The notes beneath the pieces are model-generated. The model was not told the DNA's origin, searched no databases, and saw only the letters and a program-made list of their open reading frames with translations. A program made the translations under genes and the position numbers. 37,204 bases of DNA from an uncultured Lachnospiraceae bacterium. GTDB lineage: Bacteria > Bacillota > Clostridia > Lachnospirales > Lachnospiraceae. This document shows, piece after piece, positions 1 through 8,707 of the stretch. The number at the start of each line of letters is the position of its first letter. The first letter of the stretch is position 1. The DNA lies in NCBI GenBank assembly GCA_947178145.1, contig CAMWXE010000053.1, positions 1-37,204 of the forward strand, read 5' to 3'.

Positions 1-80
1 ATATCATAGGCTGCGCTCCTTTTATAGACGCCGATTATTTGCCGCTTACCAAAAGACAATGAGTTTTTCGAATAGTTTTT

Positions 81-116
81 GGAAAACAACACTGCATTCT
101 CCCGAAGTTGTTTTCC
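81..116. repeat. Perfect 10-bp inverted repeat (hairpin)
   Basis: GGAAAACAAC at 81-90 is exactly complementary to GTTGTTTTCC at 107-116, with a 16-nt loop. No gene is recognised around it. An open frame at 79-429 would need a TTG start and has low-complexity, AT-driven composition, so I do not call it. The sequence ACAACACT inside the hairpin recurs near 421 and 471. Confidence 0.55.
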
Positions 117-409
117 GCCCTTTAACTGTTTAAAAACGGGACTTTGGCGAGTAGTTACAGACTGGATTATGGTATACCAGTGTGGAGTATATAGGAGTAA
201 CTATTCGCTAAATATCAGTTTAACAAATAAGTACTTTATGTTCAACCATATATTTCGCGGAAAAGATAATTCACTAATAAATTTCCACGAAAATAGAAAT
301 TTTTCTATTGACATAAAAATTGGGTTTTCATACAATAATAGTAACAGAAAAGCGTGCTTTTCTAGTGGGCTAACACTCAAATCTGATATACTTGTCAATT
401 TTTTATTGA

Positions 410-480
410 CCGTTGGTGGGCAACACTAAAACCCGAGATTCTTACCAGTGTATAGCTGGTCGTTGGCAGACAACACTAAA
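410..480. repeat. Two degenerate 21-bp direct repeats in a non-coding stretch
   Basis: A 21-bp unit of the form CGTTGG...CAACACTAAAA occurs at 410-430 and again at 460-480 with three mismatches. Each unit contains a small GTTG/CAAC self-complementary core. Related ACAACACCAAAA and ATAACACCAATAG strings occur near 2265 and 2391, on the other side of the toxin-antitoxin/HD gene group. I see no convincing gene between 1 and 554; apart from these repeats and the hairpin at 81-116 the stretch appears to hold nothing. Confidence 0.45.
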
Positions 481-554
481 ATTAGCCATAAAGAGGGGGT
501 ATGTAGCACAGTGGTGTTATAGCTCTCTCTTTAAATTTATTTATGTGGGATTAA

Positions 555-888
555 ATGAAATTTACAAAAGAAGATGAAGGAAGAAGGATATTGAATTGTG
601 CAAAGCAATACCAGCAAAACTTAAAAAAAACAATTGTCATTTATTGTGACAGACAGTATAATAATATCCAATATGCGCTACCCAATTAAAGCTTGAAGCA
701 TTGCCTGTGTTAATGGACGTAACAAGGATAACAATGCCCGCCCATATCTTTTAAGCTGCCTGAAGAAATTAATTGTATGATACAATTGGATAATTACGTG
801 TATAAAAGAAAGTAGTAAAATATTTTATGATGTGAAGATGCAAAACGGTTGTTTATCTTATGTGCCAGACGCAGATTTAATGAATAAA
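555..888 (+). pseudogene. Decayed gene, possibly a PBECR4-like domain protein
   Basis: An ATG at 555 opens a 44-codon frame (stop at 687-689) with a DEGRRILNCAKQYQQNLKK segment. A second frame continues with LKLEALPVLMDVTR around 685-725, and a third gives QNGCLSYVPDADLMNK around 838-885. The order and spacing of these pieces look like one protein broken by several frameshifts and stops. From memory they resemble the Lachnospiraceae proteins assigned to the PBECR4 (phage Barnase-EndoU-Colicin-RelE-like nuclease) family, but I could not verify this. That the gene is broken is more certain than its identity. Confidence 0.35.
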
Positions 889-929
889 TGTTCCTTTATT
901 TCATTTCTTTGTTTCCTTTAAAAATTTGG

Positions 930-958
930 TGGATAGAGAATCGGAAACATGTTATAAT
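930..958 (+). promoter_or_regulatory. Probable promoter of the toxin-antitoxin operon
   Basis: TGGATA at 930-935 (4 of 6 bases of the -35 consensus) and a perfect TATAAT at 953-958 are separated by 17 nt. They lie 43 nt before the antitoxin ATG. A short CAAATTGTTTG imperfect palindrome follows the -10 and could be the autoregulatory operator usual for toxin-antitoxin pairs; that part is inference. Confidence 0.55.
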
Positions 959-1001
959 AAAAACGTTTCAAATTGTTTGATTTACAGTGAGGTGATGAAT
1001 T

Positions 1002-1259
1002 ATGACATTGCAGCAGGAAGCATACCGCAGAATAGATGAAATGACAGATGATGGCATCAGGATATTGATTGACATTATAGATAAAATGAAAATAGCGTCT
1101 GTTACTGGATTTAAGGATGTAAACGAAAGTACATCGGCCGTATCAGAAAATATTCCGATGACGAAGGCTGAAAAAAAGCAGCGCTTCATGCAGTCGGCCG
1201 GAAAGATCCAGATTGATGCTGAAGCAGTCAGTCAGCTGAGGGAGAGGAGTATGATTTAA
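1002..1259 (+). CDS. VapB-type antitoxin
   Basis: This 85-residue protein is the first gene of a two-gene operon with a PIN-domain toxin. Its N-terminal half (QQEAYRRIDEMTDDGIRILIDIIDKM) forms a charged helix pair of the kind seen in many clostridial antitoxins, and the C-terminal half is charged and probably disordered, as expected for the part that wraps the toxin. GAGGTGA lies just before the ATG. The TAA stop overlaps the toxin ATG by one base (TAATG), so the two should be translationally coupled. The role as antitoxin is inferred from size, order and coupling; I do not see a clear AbrB or ribbon-helix-helix motif. Such antitoxins normally neutralise the toxin and repress their own promoter. 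Confidence 0.75.
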   Translation: MTLQQEAYRRIDEMTDDGIRILIDIIDKMKIASVTGFKDVNESTSAVSENIPMTKAEKKQRFMQSAGKIQIDAEAVSQLRERSMI

Positions 1260-1651
1260 TGATTCTCGCAGATACCAATATTTTTATTGATTTTTGGAAT
1301 AATCCCACAGAAGATCTTAAAAACATATTTATTAAGGAAGACATAGCTGTTTGTGGTGTTGTACGCGCGGAACTTCTTCATGGAGCGGTATCAGCAAAGG
1401 ATTTCGCAAACATTACAACGATGCTTGAGGCATTTGATGAATTCAATCTGGAGATTCCTGACTGGCAGATTTTAGGGGATAATTTATATAATCTTCGAAA
1501 GAAAGGAATTTCCATACCTTTTTCAGATGCCATTATTGCAACAACTGCCCTTAAGCATGGTATTCCAGTTTGGACAGGTGACAAACATTTTCTGCTGATA
1601 CAAAGTGTACTTACAGGATTAAATATTTATCAGACTCCTGACGGGTTATGA
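1259..1651 (+). CDS. vapC: PIN-domain ribonuclease toxin, VapC family
   Basis: This 130-residue protein has the full PIN-domain pattern. MILADTNIFIDFW at the N-terminus carries the first metal-binding Asp (DTN). VVRAELLHGA near residue 35-45 carries the conserved Glu. PFSDAIIATTALKHG near residue 90-105 carries the third acidic site, and WTGDKHF near 110 the fourth. Known VapC toxins are Mg-dependent endoribonucleases that cut tRNA or rRNA and stop translation when the antitoxin is lost. The gene overlaps the antitoxin stop by one base. The length is typical and all acidic residues are present, so it is probably active. Confidence 0.92.
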   Translation: MILADTNIFIDFWNNPTEDLKNIFIKEDIAVCGVVRAELLHGAVSAKDFANITTMLEAFDEFNLEIPDWQILGDNLYNLRKKGISIPFSDAIIATTALKHGIPVWTGDKHFLLIQSVLTGLNIYQTPDGL

Positions 1652-1696
1652 ATAAATCTGTCATGCAATATTGTCAGGACTGGGAGGAAATATAAG

Positions 1697-2158
1697 ATGG
1701 GAAGACTGAAAGAACTGAGAAAATATGTGGATGGCGAACTTAACAGGATGGAAGATGCGGATAAGAGGATTTCGGCAATCGAACACCTTTACGGAGTTTC
1801 ACTTGCTGCCACGATGATAGCCAAGAAAAGGGGACTTGATCCCGAAATTGCCTCAATGGCGGCAATGCTGCACGACCTTCATGCCTATAAGACTGGTTCT
1901 TATGACGAACATGAGCATAAGGGTGCAGATCTTGCGAGGGAGATATTGGGTAAGCTTAAACTGACGGATGATGCAGAAACGGAGCTGATCTGTTCAGCCA
2001 TATATCATCATGGTGACAAGCTGGCTGCGGACGGTCCGATGGATGAGGTCTTGAAAGATGCGGATGTCATCCATCATTGCATGAACGATCTGTCAAAAGC
2101 GGTAAAGGAGAAGGAACAGGCGCGATTCGGGAAACTGTGCGCCGAGTTTGGTATATAA
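1697..2158 (+). CDS. HD-domain phosphohydrolase
   Basis: A 153-residue soluble protein that is essentially one HD domain. A His at residue 30 (IEHLYGVS), the HD pair in AAMLHDLHAYKTG near residue 58, the paired His in IYHHGDK near 115 and the final Asp in LKDADVIHH near 130 give the expected metal ligands. Proteins of this kind hydrolyse phosphomonoesters or nucleotide phosphates; the substrate cannot be told from sequence. GGGAGG lies 9-10 nt before the ATG. It starts 45 nt after the VapC stop on the same strand and may be read through from the toxin-antitoxin promoter, but nothing ties it functionally to that pair. Confidence 0.85.
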   Translation: MGRLKELRKYVDGELNRMEDADKRISAIEHLYGVSLAATMIAKKRGLDPEIASMAAMLHDLHAYKTGSYDEHEHKGADLAREILGKLKLTDDAETELICSAIYHHGDKLAADGPMDEVLKDADVIHHCMNDLSKAVKEKEQARFGKLCAEFGI

Positions 2159-2542
2159 TGCGGTAGGGCAATGTTTTGTGCGCTAATATATTAGTATAAA
2201 AATAGGGTGCCTTATTTATTCGCAAAAGGCTGCTTTAACGAATAGTTATATGCATATGTTCTATTACAATAACACCAATAGGAGAATTTCCCGCCCACTG
2301 GCGTATCAATGCCATTCAGTCAGTATGTAGAAAATAGCATATTTTGATACGATAGTGCAAAATAATAATATTCTTAAAATGCCAGGCGGAACAACACCAA
2401 AAGTAAGCTGGAAAACAGGGGGATGTAGTCGGACAGCCCCACCCGTCTGTCCAGTCAGGTGCCCTTTCATCTAAAACACAAAACCAGACCAAGCAGGCGG
2501 GGAATCAAATTACATTACATGAAAAACTCGTGTTGCAGCAAT
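2159..2542. other. 384-nt intergenic stretch with repeat traces
   Basis: No gene is recognised here. Near 2262-2281 and 2388-2400 the strings ATAACACCAATAG and ACAACACCAAAAG echo the repeats at 410-480. The stretch following the second one (GGGGGATGTAG, near 2419) matches GGGGGTATGTAG near 495, so this may be a diverged copy of the same element. GGACAG at 2431-2436 and CTGTCC at 2447-2452 form a small hairpin with a 10-nt loop and no T-tract. Confidence 0.4.
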
Positions 2543-4240
2543 TTATTCGGAAACCACTTTACACCTTTTTTTATAGCACGCAATTCCATATCTGTAAATA
2601 GTCTTCATGCCGTCGTCAGCCAGCGCGTCCTCATAATGGTTGTCATGAATCTGCTTCAGTGCCTCTTTACAGGCACTGTCAAACGCCGCATTCTCGGCGT
2701 ATTTTAGTTCGATGACAATGCCAATTTCCTGATCTGCCACTTCCACGCTGATGTCGCTGTAGCCGTCGCCGGATTCTGCGTTGGATTTCACCTTCCAGCC
2801 CTTCATTCCTGCAAATAAGCCGAGCAGAACGCCATGATAAAAGTTTTCTTTCATTTCCTTTCTGACACTGGTGTCACGGATGCTGATGGTCTTTCTAAGG
2901 TATAGTGTAAAGCCTTTTTCTATGGCGTCCGTATCGTTCTTTTCAAAGGAGCGACAGAAGTTTTCGAGCATCTGCAGGTCCTTCCTCGTCTCTGCCTCAA
3001 ACCAGTCCTGTATCTGTTCCTCAAAGATCCACTGCAACTCCCGGTTTGGTATGACCAGTCCTGTCATAATGCCATCATTTTGTCCATCCTGTGTCAGGTA
3101 GCCTGTCGTAAAGAGGATGCTCCACAGATTATCAATTCCCGAATCCAGATCCCTGTAAGTTAATTCCTGTCGTATTTTCTTTCTTATGCTTCCGCCGCCA
3201 ATCAGGCGTTCAATTTCATCTTTTGTGGCAGCGTCCGCCATATCTATAAATTTTCTGATGATACTGTTGCTGCTCGTGTTTATCCAGTAATTTTGTGGTT
3301 CCGTCACACTCCCGTCGCGCAGGTCGCCGCAGTAATTAATCACATCCCATGGACAGTATATTCCCAGATTTCCAAACAGATAACCGTCATACCATTCCTT
3401 AACAGCATCATACTGGTTTGAAAATCCATAATATTCTAACATCTGCAGGACTTCTACATCCGTAAAACCAAAATATTCCTTATAACGCACATCTTTTACA
3501 GTGTATACCTTGAAATTATTGAGACCGGTAAATATACTTTCCTTTGATATCCGAAGACACCCTGTCAGAACCGCAAACTCCAGGCTGTCATTTGTTTTAA
3601 ATGCAGCGCCAAACAAAGTCCTGACCAGTCCGACCATGTCATCGTAATATCCGGATTTGTAAGCATAATCAAGAGGCACATCGTATTCGTCAATAAGCAG
3701 GATTGTTTTCTGCCCATAATGTTTCTGGAGAAAGCATGACAACAACAACAGGCTGTTTTTCAACAGGCTGTCCTTCATTGTAAAAACGCCGTCACTGCCT
3801 ACATGAATCATTGCATTATACTGCCGGCGCTCTGTCTCAGACAGGCGGTCACTTTCTGAAAGAAATGGAAACCGCAGCGCCTCCTGTCCAATAATGCTGC
3901 AGAGCATCTCTTTAGCGCTGGAAAAAGAATCACTGGCAGCGTTTTTCAGGCTGATGGAAATAACTGGAAATTTCCCCATATACTCCCTGCACAGTTCCTT
4001 TTCTTTTGAAATCTCAAGTCCGTTAAAAATTGTACTATCACTGCCTGTTTCAAAAAAATATTTTAGCATACTCATGTTCAGTGTCTTTCCAAACCGTCTC
4101 GGACGAGTAAACAGATTCACATATGCCGGGTTTTCCAGAAAGTCCCTGATAAGTCCTGTTTTATCCACATAATAAAACCTCTCCTTACGTATCCTTTCAA
4201 AATTCTCAATCCCCATGGGAAGCTTTGTCTTTCCTGACAT
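2543..4240 (-). CDS. AAA-ATPase-like / PD-(D/E)XK nuclease family protein
   Basis: A 565-residue protein of the AAA-ATPase-like (PF09820) plus PD-(D/E)XK nuclease-like (PF08011) architecture, abundant in gut Bacteroidetes and Lachnospiraceae. Near the N-terminus FYYVDKTGLIRDFL is followed by the modified P-loop FTRPRRFGKTLNMS (about residues 44-57). KTILLIDEYDVPLD near residue 180 is the Walker B-like strand. The C-terminal region has GDGYSDISVEV and IGIVIELKY, the D and E-x-K of a PD-(D/E)XK core. The biological role of the family is not established; mobile-element or defence functions are suspected. GGGAAAGGGG precedes the ATG. A second family member lies at 23107-24819. No partner gene is adjacent. 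Confidence 0.9.
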   Translation of the reverse strand: MSGKTKLPMGIENFERIRKERFYYVDKTGLIRDFLENPAYVNLFTRPRRFGKTLNMSMLKYFFETGSDSTIFNGLEISKEKELCREYMGKFPVISISLKNAASDSFSSAKEMLCSIIGQEALRFPFLSESDRLSETERRQYNAMIHVGSDGVFTMKDSLLKNSLLLLSCFLQKHYGQKTILLIDEYDVPLDYAYKSGYYDDMVGLVRTLFGAAFKTNDSLEFAVLTGCLRISKESIFTGLNNFKVYTVKDVRYKEYFGFTDVEVLQMLEYYGFSNQYDAVKEWYDGYLFGNLGIYCPWDVINYCGDLRDGSVTEPQNYWINTSSNSIIRKFIDMADAATKDEIERLIGGGSIRKKIRQELTYRDLDSGIDNLWSILFTTGYLTQDGQNDGIMTGLVIPNRELQWIFEEQIQDWFEAETRKDLQMLENFCRSFEKNDTDAIEKGFTLYLRKTISIRDTSVRKEMKENFYHGVLLGLFAGMKGWKVKSNAESGDGYSDISVEVADQEIGIVIELKYAENAAFDSACKEALKQIHDNHYEDALADDGMKTIYRYGIACYKKRCKVVSE

Positions 4241-4334
4241 ACCATACCCCTTTCCCGGAAAATTTTCGTATTTTTAACAGTATATCACATCCCATAAAGC
4301 AAATCACACCTTATTTCAATAAAAACATTAAAAA

Positions 4335-4570
4335 AAGGCGGTGACTCCTTCAGCACCATCCTCCCGCTCACTGCCTTTAAATCCCCGTAAACATCTTTCT
4401 ATTCGGGAAAGTAGATGGCGAACCATCTGGACAGGCGGTTCCTGATCCTCGTGAGCTGTTTTATAATGGCACGTATACTTTCTTTGTGTTGATTATAAAT
4501 TGCTTTTCGTCTATACTTGGGAGTAAAGACAATGTGGTACTTGCTACACCACCCGCATAGCAGGTAGTTT
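4335..4570 (-). mobile_element. Chimeric remnant of an IS200-type TnpA and an IS110-type transposase
   Basis: Read on -, one frame gives CSKYHIVFTPKYRRKAIYNQ, then HKESIRAIIKQL (about 4572-4474). This is the N-terminal strand of an IS200/IS605 TnpA (HIVFTPKYRRK). Where TnpA should continue towards its HUH motif, the frame instead reads TRIRNRLSRWFAIYFPE and stops at TAG (4399-4401). After the stop the same frame continues KDVYGDLKAVSGRMVLKESP, which fits an IS110-family transposase (usual form FPEYKDVYG...SGLMVLKEAP) with the Tyr codon turned into a stop. Two unrelated transposase fragments therefore appear joined in frame around the codons for KQL. Neither part can be active. Confidence 0.7.
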
Positions 4571-4678
4571 TTTTCCTATAGTATATTGTATTGAACCCAT
4601 TTTATAGAGATTCTGTCATTATTTTTGCATCCAGGTGATTACTGTAATTTCTAATCCATCACTCCTATCTACTGGGTA

Positions 4679-5200
4679 TTATAACACTTTTTCAAGAAAT
4701 AAATGTCCGCTATGCTCTATGACAGTTCCTACTTTCATAGAAGCATTCGCAACAACTCGAAAACCCAGTTTTTTATATAGTGATATGGCCGGAATATTCT
4801 GACTTCCTGTATCAAGCCTCAACACTTTACAGGAATCATTCCTTGCCAGTTCAGCTGCATACCCGACAAGGGATGATGCGATTCCCTTCCCTGCCATACT
4901 TGGACGGACCAAAAGTAAATGAATAACCATTGCTTCATCGTTTGTATAAGTTTGTCCATCAAAAATTTCTGCATATTCTATGGGTGGCGCTTTATCTGCA
5001 ATGATACTTCCCCAAATATTACTGTTTTCTTCATACACATATAATGTTCCAGATCTCACGGCTTTTTCCGCATCTTTTCTGGTTGGGTATATGCCTTTCT
5101 TAAATACTGTATATGCACCATGTTTCTTTTCATATTTGAAATGTTCATTATATGTATCTTCAATCAATTTAATGTCGTTAAAAGTTGCTTTTCTGATCAT
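4679..5200 (-). CDS. GNAT-family N-acetyltransferase
   Basis: A 173-residue GNAT protein. The first strand is MIRKATFNDIKLIEDTYNEH. The acetyl-CoA binding motif A is VIHLLLVRPSMAGKGIASSLV (R/Q-x-x-G-x-G/A type, around residues 92-112), and the C-terminal ISLYKKLGFRVV is the typical GNAT helix-strand. It would acetylate a small amine or protein amino group; the substrate is unknown. It starts 13 nt after the stop of the upstream GNAT gene on the same strand and has only a weak GAGG site, which suggests translation as part of the upstream transcript. Confidence 0.88.
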   Translation of the reverse strand: MIRKATFNDIKLIEDTYNEHFKYEKKHGAYTVFKKGIYPTRKDAEKAVRSGTLYVYEENSNIWGSIIADKAPPIEYAEIFDGQTYTNDEAMVIHLLLVRPSMAGKGIASSLVGYAAELARNDSCKVLRLDTGSQNIPAISLYKKLGFRVVANASMKVGTVIEHSGHLFLEKVL

Positions 5201-5213
5201 ATTCTATGCCTCA

Positions 5214-5660
5214 TCAACTATCAAACATCGGTGTATTTTCCCTGTCAGTGATAGACTTACTATAAAAACCCAAAAAGTCTTTTTTATCCCACCCTCTTTT
5301 TTGCCAGAATGATTTTCCATATTCATTTGTTTCCATGACATTCAAACAAACCCGTGTTATTCCTTCCTTTTGTAATCCGGATACAGCGGTTTCTATCAAT
5401 TTCGTTCCAATCCCCTGATTTCGGTATTCTTTTTTGACAACAGTATGATAAATATATCCTCTGCGTCCGTCATGCCCACATAGGATAGTGCCTGTTATCT
5501 CACCGTTATCAACAGCAACAAAATTTGTCGCTGGATTTCTTTTCAAAAAGGCAGAAATGCCCTGCTGTGAGTCATCAAGGCTCCGTAATCCCATTCCATC
5601 TGTACTTTTCCATAGAGCAAATATTTTTTCATAATCAGTGATCATCATTCTCCGGATCAT
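5214..5660 (-). CDS. GNAT-family N-acetyltransferase
   Basis: A 148-residue GNAT protein starting MIRRMMITDYEKIFALW. I chose the ATG at 5660 because GGAGG (5666-5670) lies 5 nt upstream; a longer version from 5681 would need TTG and would bury that site. The motif TVVKKEYRNQGIGTKLIETA (about residues 75-95) is the canonical Q-x-x-G-I-G/A acetyl-CoA loop, and GKSFWQKRGWDKKDFLGFY is the C-terminal helix-strand, similar to the RimI-like group. It lies 39 nt after the solute-binding protein gene on the same strand, so it may be the fourth gene of the regulator-kinase-binding protein transcript. The substrate is unknown. Confidence 0.9.
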   Translation of the reverse strand: MIRRMMITDYEKIFALWKSTDGMGLRSLDDSQQGISAFLKRNPATNFVAVDNGEITGTILCGHDGRRGYIYHTVVKKEYRNQGIGTKLIETAVSGLQKEGITRVCLNVMETNEYGKSFWQKRGWDKKDFLGFYSKSITDRENTPMFDS

Positions 5661-5699
5661 TTTTGCCTCCCAAATGTTCAATCTGCCAAACTGCCCTTA

Positions 5700-6932
5700 T
5701 TACTGTTCATCAAGTTTTTTTAGTTCTGCATTCATCTTTTCTATAAAAGTTGCGCGGTCATAATTTCCCTGAATGAATTTCGGAAACGCCGTGTTGAAGA
5801 AATCGTTCAAGATCTGTTCCTGCCATCTGAACTGGTAATTGACAAACGGATTCTCTGTGTGTTGAAATGCAGATATATACTCTTTTTCCAGCCGGCTTGC
5901 TTTTTCTTCGTCAATTTCGGAGAATTTCTGTCGGTACGTCAGGAATTCTACCGCCCCTTTTATTTCCTCCTCCGAATAACTTGATATCACTGCCCAGCTG
6001 GACATCTGTTCATCAATCATCATCATATTTCCCGGAAACGGCGCAAATCCAAGTTCCTCCTGTTTACCATCTTCAATATCCTGTATCATCCAGTAACCAT
6101 TTGCAAGAATAGCTGCCTCTCCGATCATAAAACGGTTCTGCGCTTGGTTGAAGTTGATATCCAGAGCATCATCAAATGTATAATCATATATAATATCCAT
6201 GCAGGACAGCATTTCCATTATATTCTGATTATCAAAGGATTTCGGAAAGTACTCTTCCAGAAAGGCTCTTCCGTTCTCCGTTGAACACATATAAGCCGTA
6301 GAAATAAGCATTGGAGACCAGTATTCCCCACCCCCGTGCAGCGCAAGCGGTGTAATTCCTGCGGATTGCAGTCTGTCAAGACAGTCAAAAAAATCCTCCC
6401 ATGTATGGGGAAATTTTTCAATCCCTGCTCTTTGGAATAACTCCTTGTTATAATACAACCCTGCGGAAGAATACAATCCCATATTAAGTGGAACCATATA
6501 TATTTTTTCATCTGTCGATTTTTCCAGCAGTTCTTTCCACTCGTCTCTTCCTTCTAAATAGGGATACAGATTCAGATATCTTTCATTTGATATCATCAGC
6601 TCCTGGAAATCCGGGCTAAAGGCAGCATCCGTAATAATAATGGGCAGTTGATCATAAACATTCAGCATCTTTAGCCGTTCCCTGTATCCCTGCTCTGTAT
6701 CTTTCAGCCACTGCGCATCAATTCTGTACTTACCTGTATATTCCCCATTAAATCCCTCTATCAGTTCTGTATATTCTTCTTCGCCAGTTTCCGGATCAAC
6801 CCGCAGCAGAATCGGAATCTCTACAACATCTTCCTCGCCTTCTGTCAATATTGTCATTGTATCTTTCCTTCCACAGCCCGCTGACAAAAGTATGACTGCA
6901 CATAGTAACAGCACTAACTTTGATTTATTCAT
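5700..6932 (-). CDS. Extracellular solute-binding lipoprotein next to a YesM/YesN pair
   Basis: A 410-residue lipoprotein: a short Lys N-terminus, a hydrophobic stretch, then LLSAGC as lipobox with Cys at residue 20. The body looks like a family 1 carbohydrate-binding protein: YTELIEGFNGEY near residue 55-66, GLYYNKELFQRAGIEKFPHTWEDF in the middle, and GEAAILANGYWMIQDI as the ligand-lobe segment. Its ATG overlaps the kinase stop by one base (TAATG), with AAGGAGA upstream, so kinase and binding protein should be made together. No permease follows it. That order suggests a ligand-sensing role for the kinase (compare the known XylFII-LytS pairing) rather than, or as well as, transport. The sugar is unknown; maltodextrin is plausible from the neighbourhood. 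Confidence 0.87.
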   Translation of the reverse strand: MNKSKLVLLLCAVILLSAGCGRKDTMTILTEGEEDVVEIPILLRVDPETGEEEYTELIEGFNGEYTGKYRIDAQWLKDTEQGYRERLKMLNVYDQLPIIITDAAFSPDFQELMISNERYLNLYPYLEGRDEWKELLEKSTDEKIYMVPLNMGLYSSAGLYYNKELFQRAGIEKFPHTWEDFFDCLDRLQSAGITPLALHGGGEYWSPMLISTAYMCSTENGRAFLEEYFPKSFDNQNIMEMLSCMDIIYDYTFDDALDINFNQAQNRFMIGEAAILANGYWMIQDIEDGKQEELGFAPFPGNMMMIDEQMSSWAVISSYSEEEIKGAVEFLTYRQKFSEIDEEKASRLEKEYISAFQHTENPFVNYQFRWQEQILNDFFNTAFPKFIQGNYDRATFIEKMNAELKKLDEQ

Positions 6933-8707
6933 TATACGATATTCTCCTTACCAAGCTTTTCCACTGCAAATTCAATCCTGCAGGTTGTCCTGTCATATTC
7001 CACAATGTATTTCATTTTCACCGCATCCTCATACCTGAGTTTCAATCTTCTTGCCACATTTCCTACTCCGTAGCCGCCTCCTGTTTTTGAGGAGTGCTTC
7101 TGCCATTTCGCATCACCGGACTGCAGCAGTCTGTTCATTTGCTCTACCGTGTCATGCTCCATTACGTCTCCGTTATTGCTCACTTCAAAAATCAGTTTCT
7201 CACTTTCTTCCTTTATACGGATGTCAATCTGTCCACCCTCCATGATATCTGCGAAGCCATGTTCAATACAGTTTTCAATCAGAGGCTGTAAAATCATTTT
7301 AGGTATGATATAAGAGTACAGTAATTCATTACACTCTACTTCGTAGGTAAACAAGTCACTGTTTCTGATCTGCTGGATTTTCATGTAAGCACAGGCATGC
7401 TCAAGCTCCTGTTTCACGCTGATGACATCTCGTCCATTACTCAGCGTCACTCTTAAGAACTTTGACAGGGCATCCGTCATATCCATGATCTGAACCTGCC
7501 TGCTGATTCTTGCCAGCATATAAACATTATCCAAAGTATTATAAAGAAAGTGTGGATTGATCTGATACATTAAAGATTCCATTTCCAGCCCCCGCATCTC
7601 TTTTTCCTTTTTCTGGATCGTGCTTACCAGCTCTTTGATGTTACCCACCATGACATTGTATGCATTTCCGATCAGATCAAGCTCTGTATTGGTATTGATC
7701 TCGATGACGCTGTCCAGACTTTCTTTTCCGAAACCATCCATGATACCTGCGATCTTTTGGATTGGTTTCGAAATATTTGCAGACACATTGATACTCAATA
7801 AAAACGCGATCAGTAATCCTATCATCAATACAAGCAATGCACCCTCAACCGTTTCCCTCAAAAGCTGGTTCGCTACACTGCTTGGGACAAAGGTGACAAC
7901 TGTAAAACCAGTTTTCGCATGATATCCTGCACACAAGATCCCATCTGTTGTTTCAATCAGGTACATCGTATCCTTGTCAGTATGAATTGGATGCCTTGAT
8001 AAAATTTCATGTATTGTCCGCCTTGTTTGCTCACCAACCGCAGCTCCTGTTCCGCTCTTCTCAAAGCAAACCTCCCCCTCATCAGAAAAAATCATGTAAA
8101 TCTGTTCCATACCATTATCAGAAGGCATGATATTCTCAATCATTTCTTCACTGACTGAAAAATAGATTTTTGCTTCATCCTGAATCTTTTCCATGCTTTG
8201 GATATTGCGGCAGACGTACAGATTATTTCTGCCGATTCCAAAGATGTCTTCAGCCGACCACACAAAATGCAATTTTGCATAGTCGGCATCAAGTTTTTGA
8301 TATAATATGCTATTTGCATATTCCTCTTTGTCGATTGAGATATTTCTTATAGAATATATTTCGCCCGCTCCATTGACAAAGTAGTATGGCATGGCGCCAT
8401 TATTGTTATATGCAATCGTTTTTTCCAATTGTTCCCGTTCAGCCAAAGACAGTCTGGGCTTTGAAAGGATACTCTGCACATAATTGTCAATAATGATGTT
8501 TTCTGTCATATCATCCATCTTTTCATAAAAGGAATCAAATTTGATCAGAATATTCTCTGTCACACTAATGTATTGATTCTTTATGGTATCCTGTTCATTT
8601 CCGATCATCTTCCATATCACTACAGCAAATACTACGACTACCACCAAAATAAGCATCGCATTATATACCAGAAGTTTTTTCTGAATCCCAAAAAAATGTT
8701 TACGCAT
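6932..8707 (-). CDS. YesM-type sensor histidine kinase
   Basis: A 591-residue membrane sensor kinase. I start it at ATG 8707, which has AGGAGAG just upstream and overlaps the regulator stop by 8 bases (ATGCGTAA); a longer frame to 8851 only runs inside the regulator gene. Transmembrane helix 1 is at about 11-35, then an extracellular sensor of about 250 residues, helix 2 at about 289-308, and a HAMP-like region (NISKPIQKIAGIMDGFGK). The phosphoacceptor His386 is in YQINPHFLYN of the LytS/YesM His_kinase domain. The ATPase N-box is PLIENCIEHGF near 475 and the G-box GGGYGVGNVARRL near the C-terminus. It should phosphorylate the adjacent YesN-like regulator. Confidence 0.94.
   Translation of the reverse strand: MRKHFFGIQKKLLVYNAMLILVVVVVFAVVIWKMIGNEQDTIKNQYISVTENILIKFDSFYEKMDDMTENIIIDNYVQSILSKPRLSLAEREQLEKTIAYNNNGAMPYYFVNGAGEIYSIRNISIDKEEYANSILYQKLDADYAKLHFVWSAEDIFGIGRNNLYVCRNIQSMEKIQDEAKIYFSVSEEMIENIMPSDNGMEQIYMIFSDEGEVCFEKSGTGAAVGEQTRRTIHEILSRHPIHTDKDTMYLIETTDGILCAGYHAKTGFTVVTFVPSSVANQLLRETVEGALLVLMIGLLIAFLLSINVSANISKPIQKIAGIMDGFGKESLDSVIEINTNTELDLIGNAYNVMVGNIKELVSTIQKKEKEMRGLEMESLMYQINPHFLYNTLDNVYMLARISRQVQIMDMTDALSKFLRVTLSNGRDVISVKQELEHACAYMKIQQIRNSDLFTYEVECNELLYSYIIPKMILQPLIENCIEHGFADIMEGGQIDIRIKEESEKLIFEVSNNGDVMEHDTVEQMNRLLQSGDAKWQKHSSKTGGGYGVGNVARRLKLRYEDAVKMKYIVEYDRTTCRIEFAVEKLGKENIV

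Noticed and set aside
79..429. A 116-codon open frame on + with a TTG start
   Set aside because: No ribosome site, AT-driven composition and overlap with the hairpin and repeats; no resemblance to a known protein.
410..480. A CRISPR array
   Set aside because: Only two degenerate units, no regular spacers and no cas genes.
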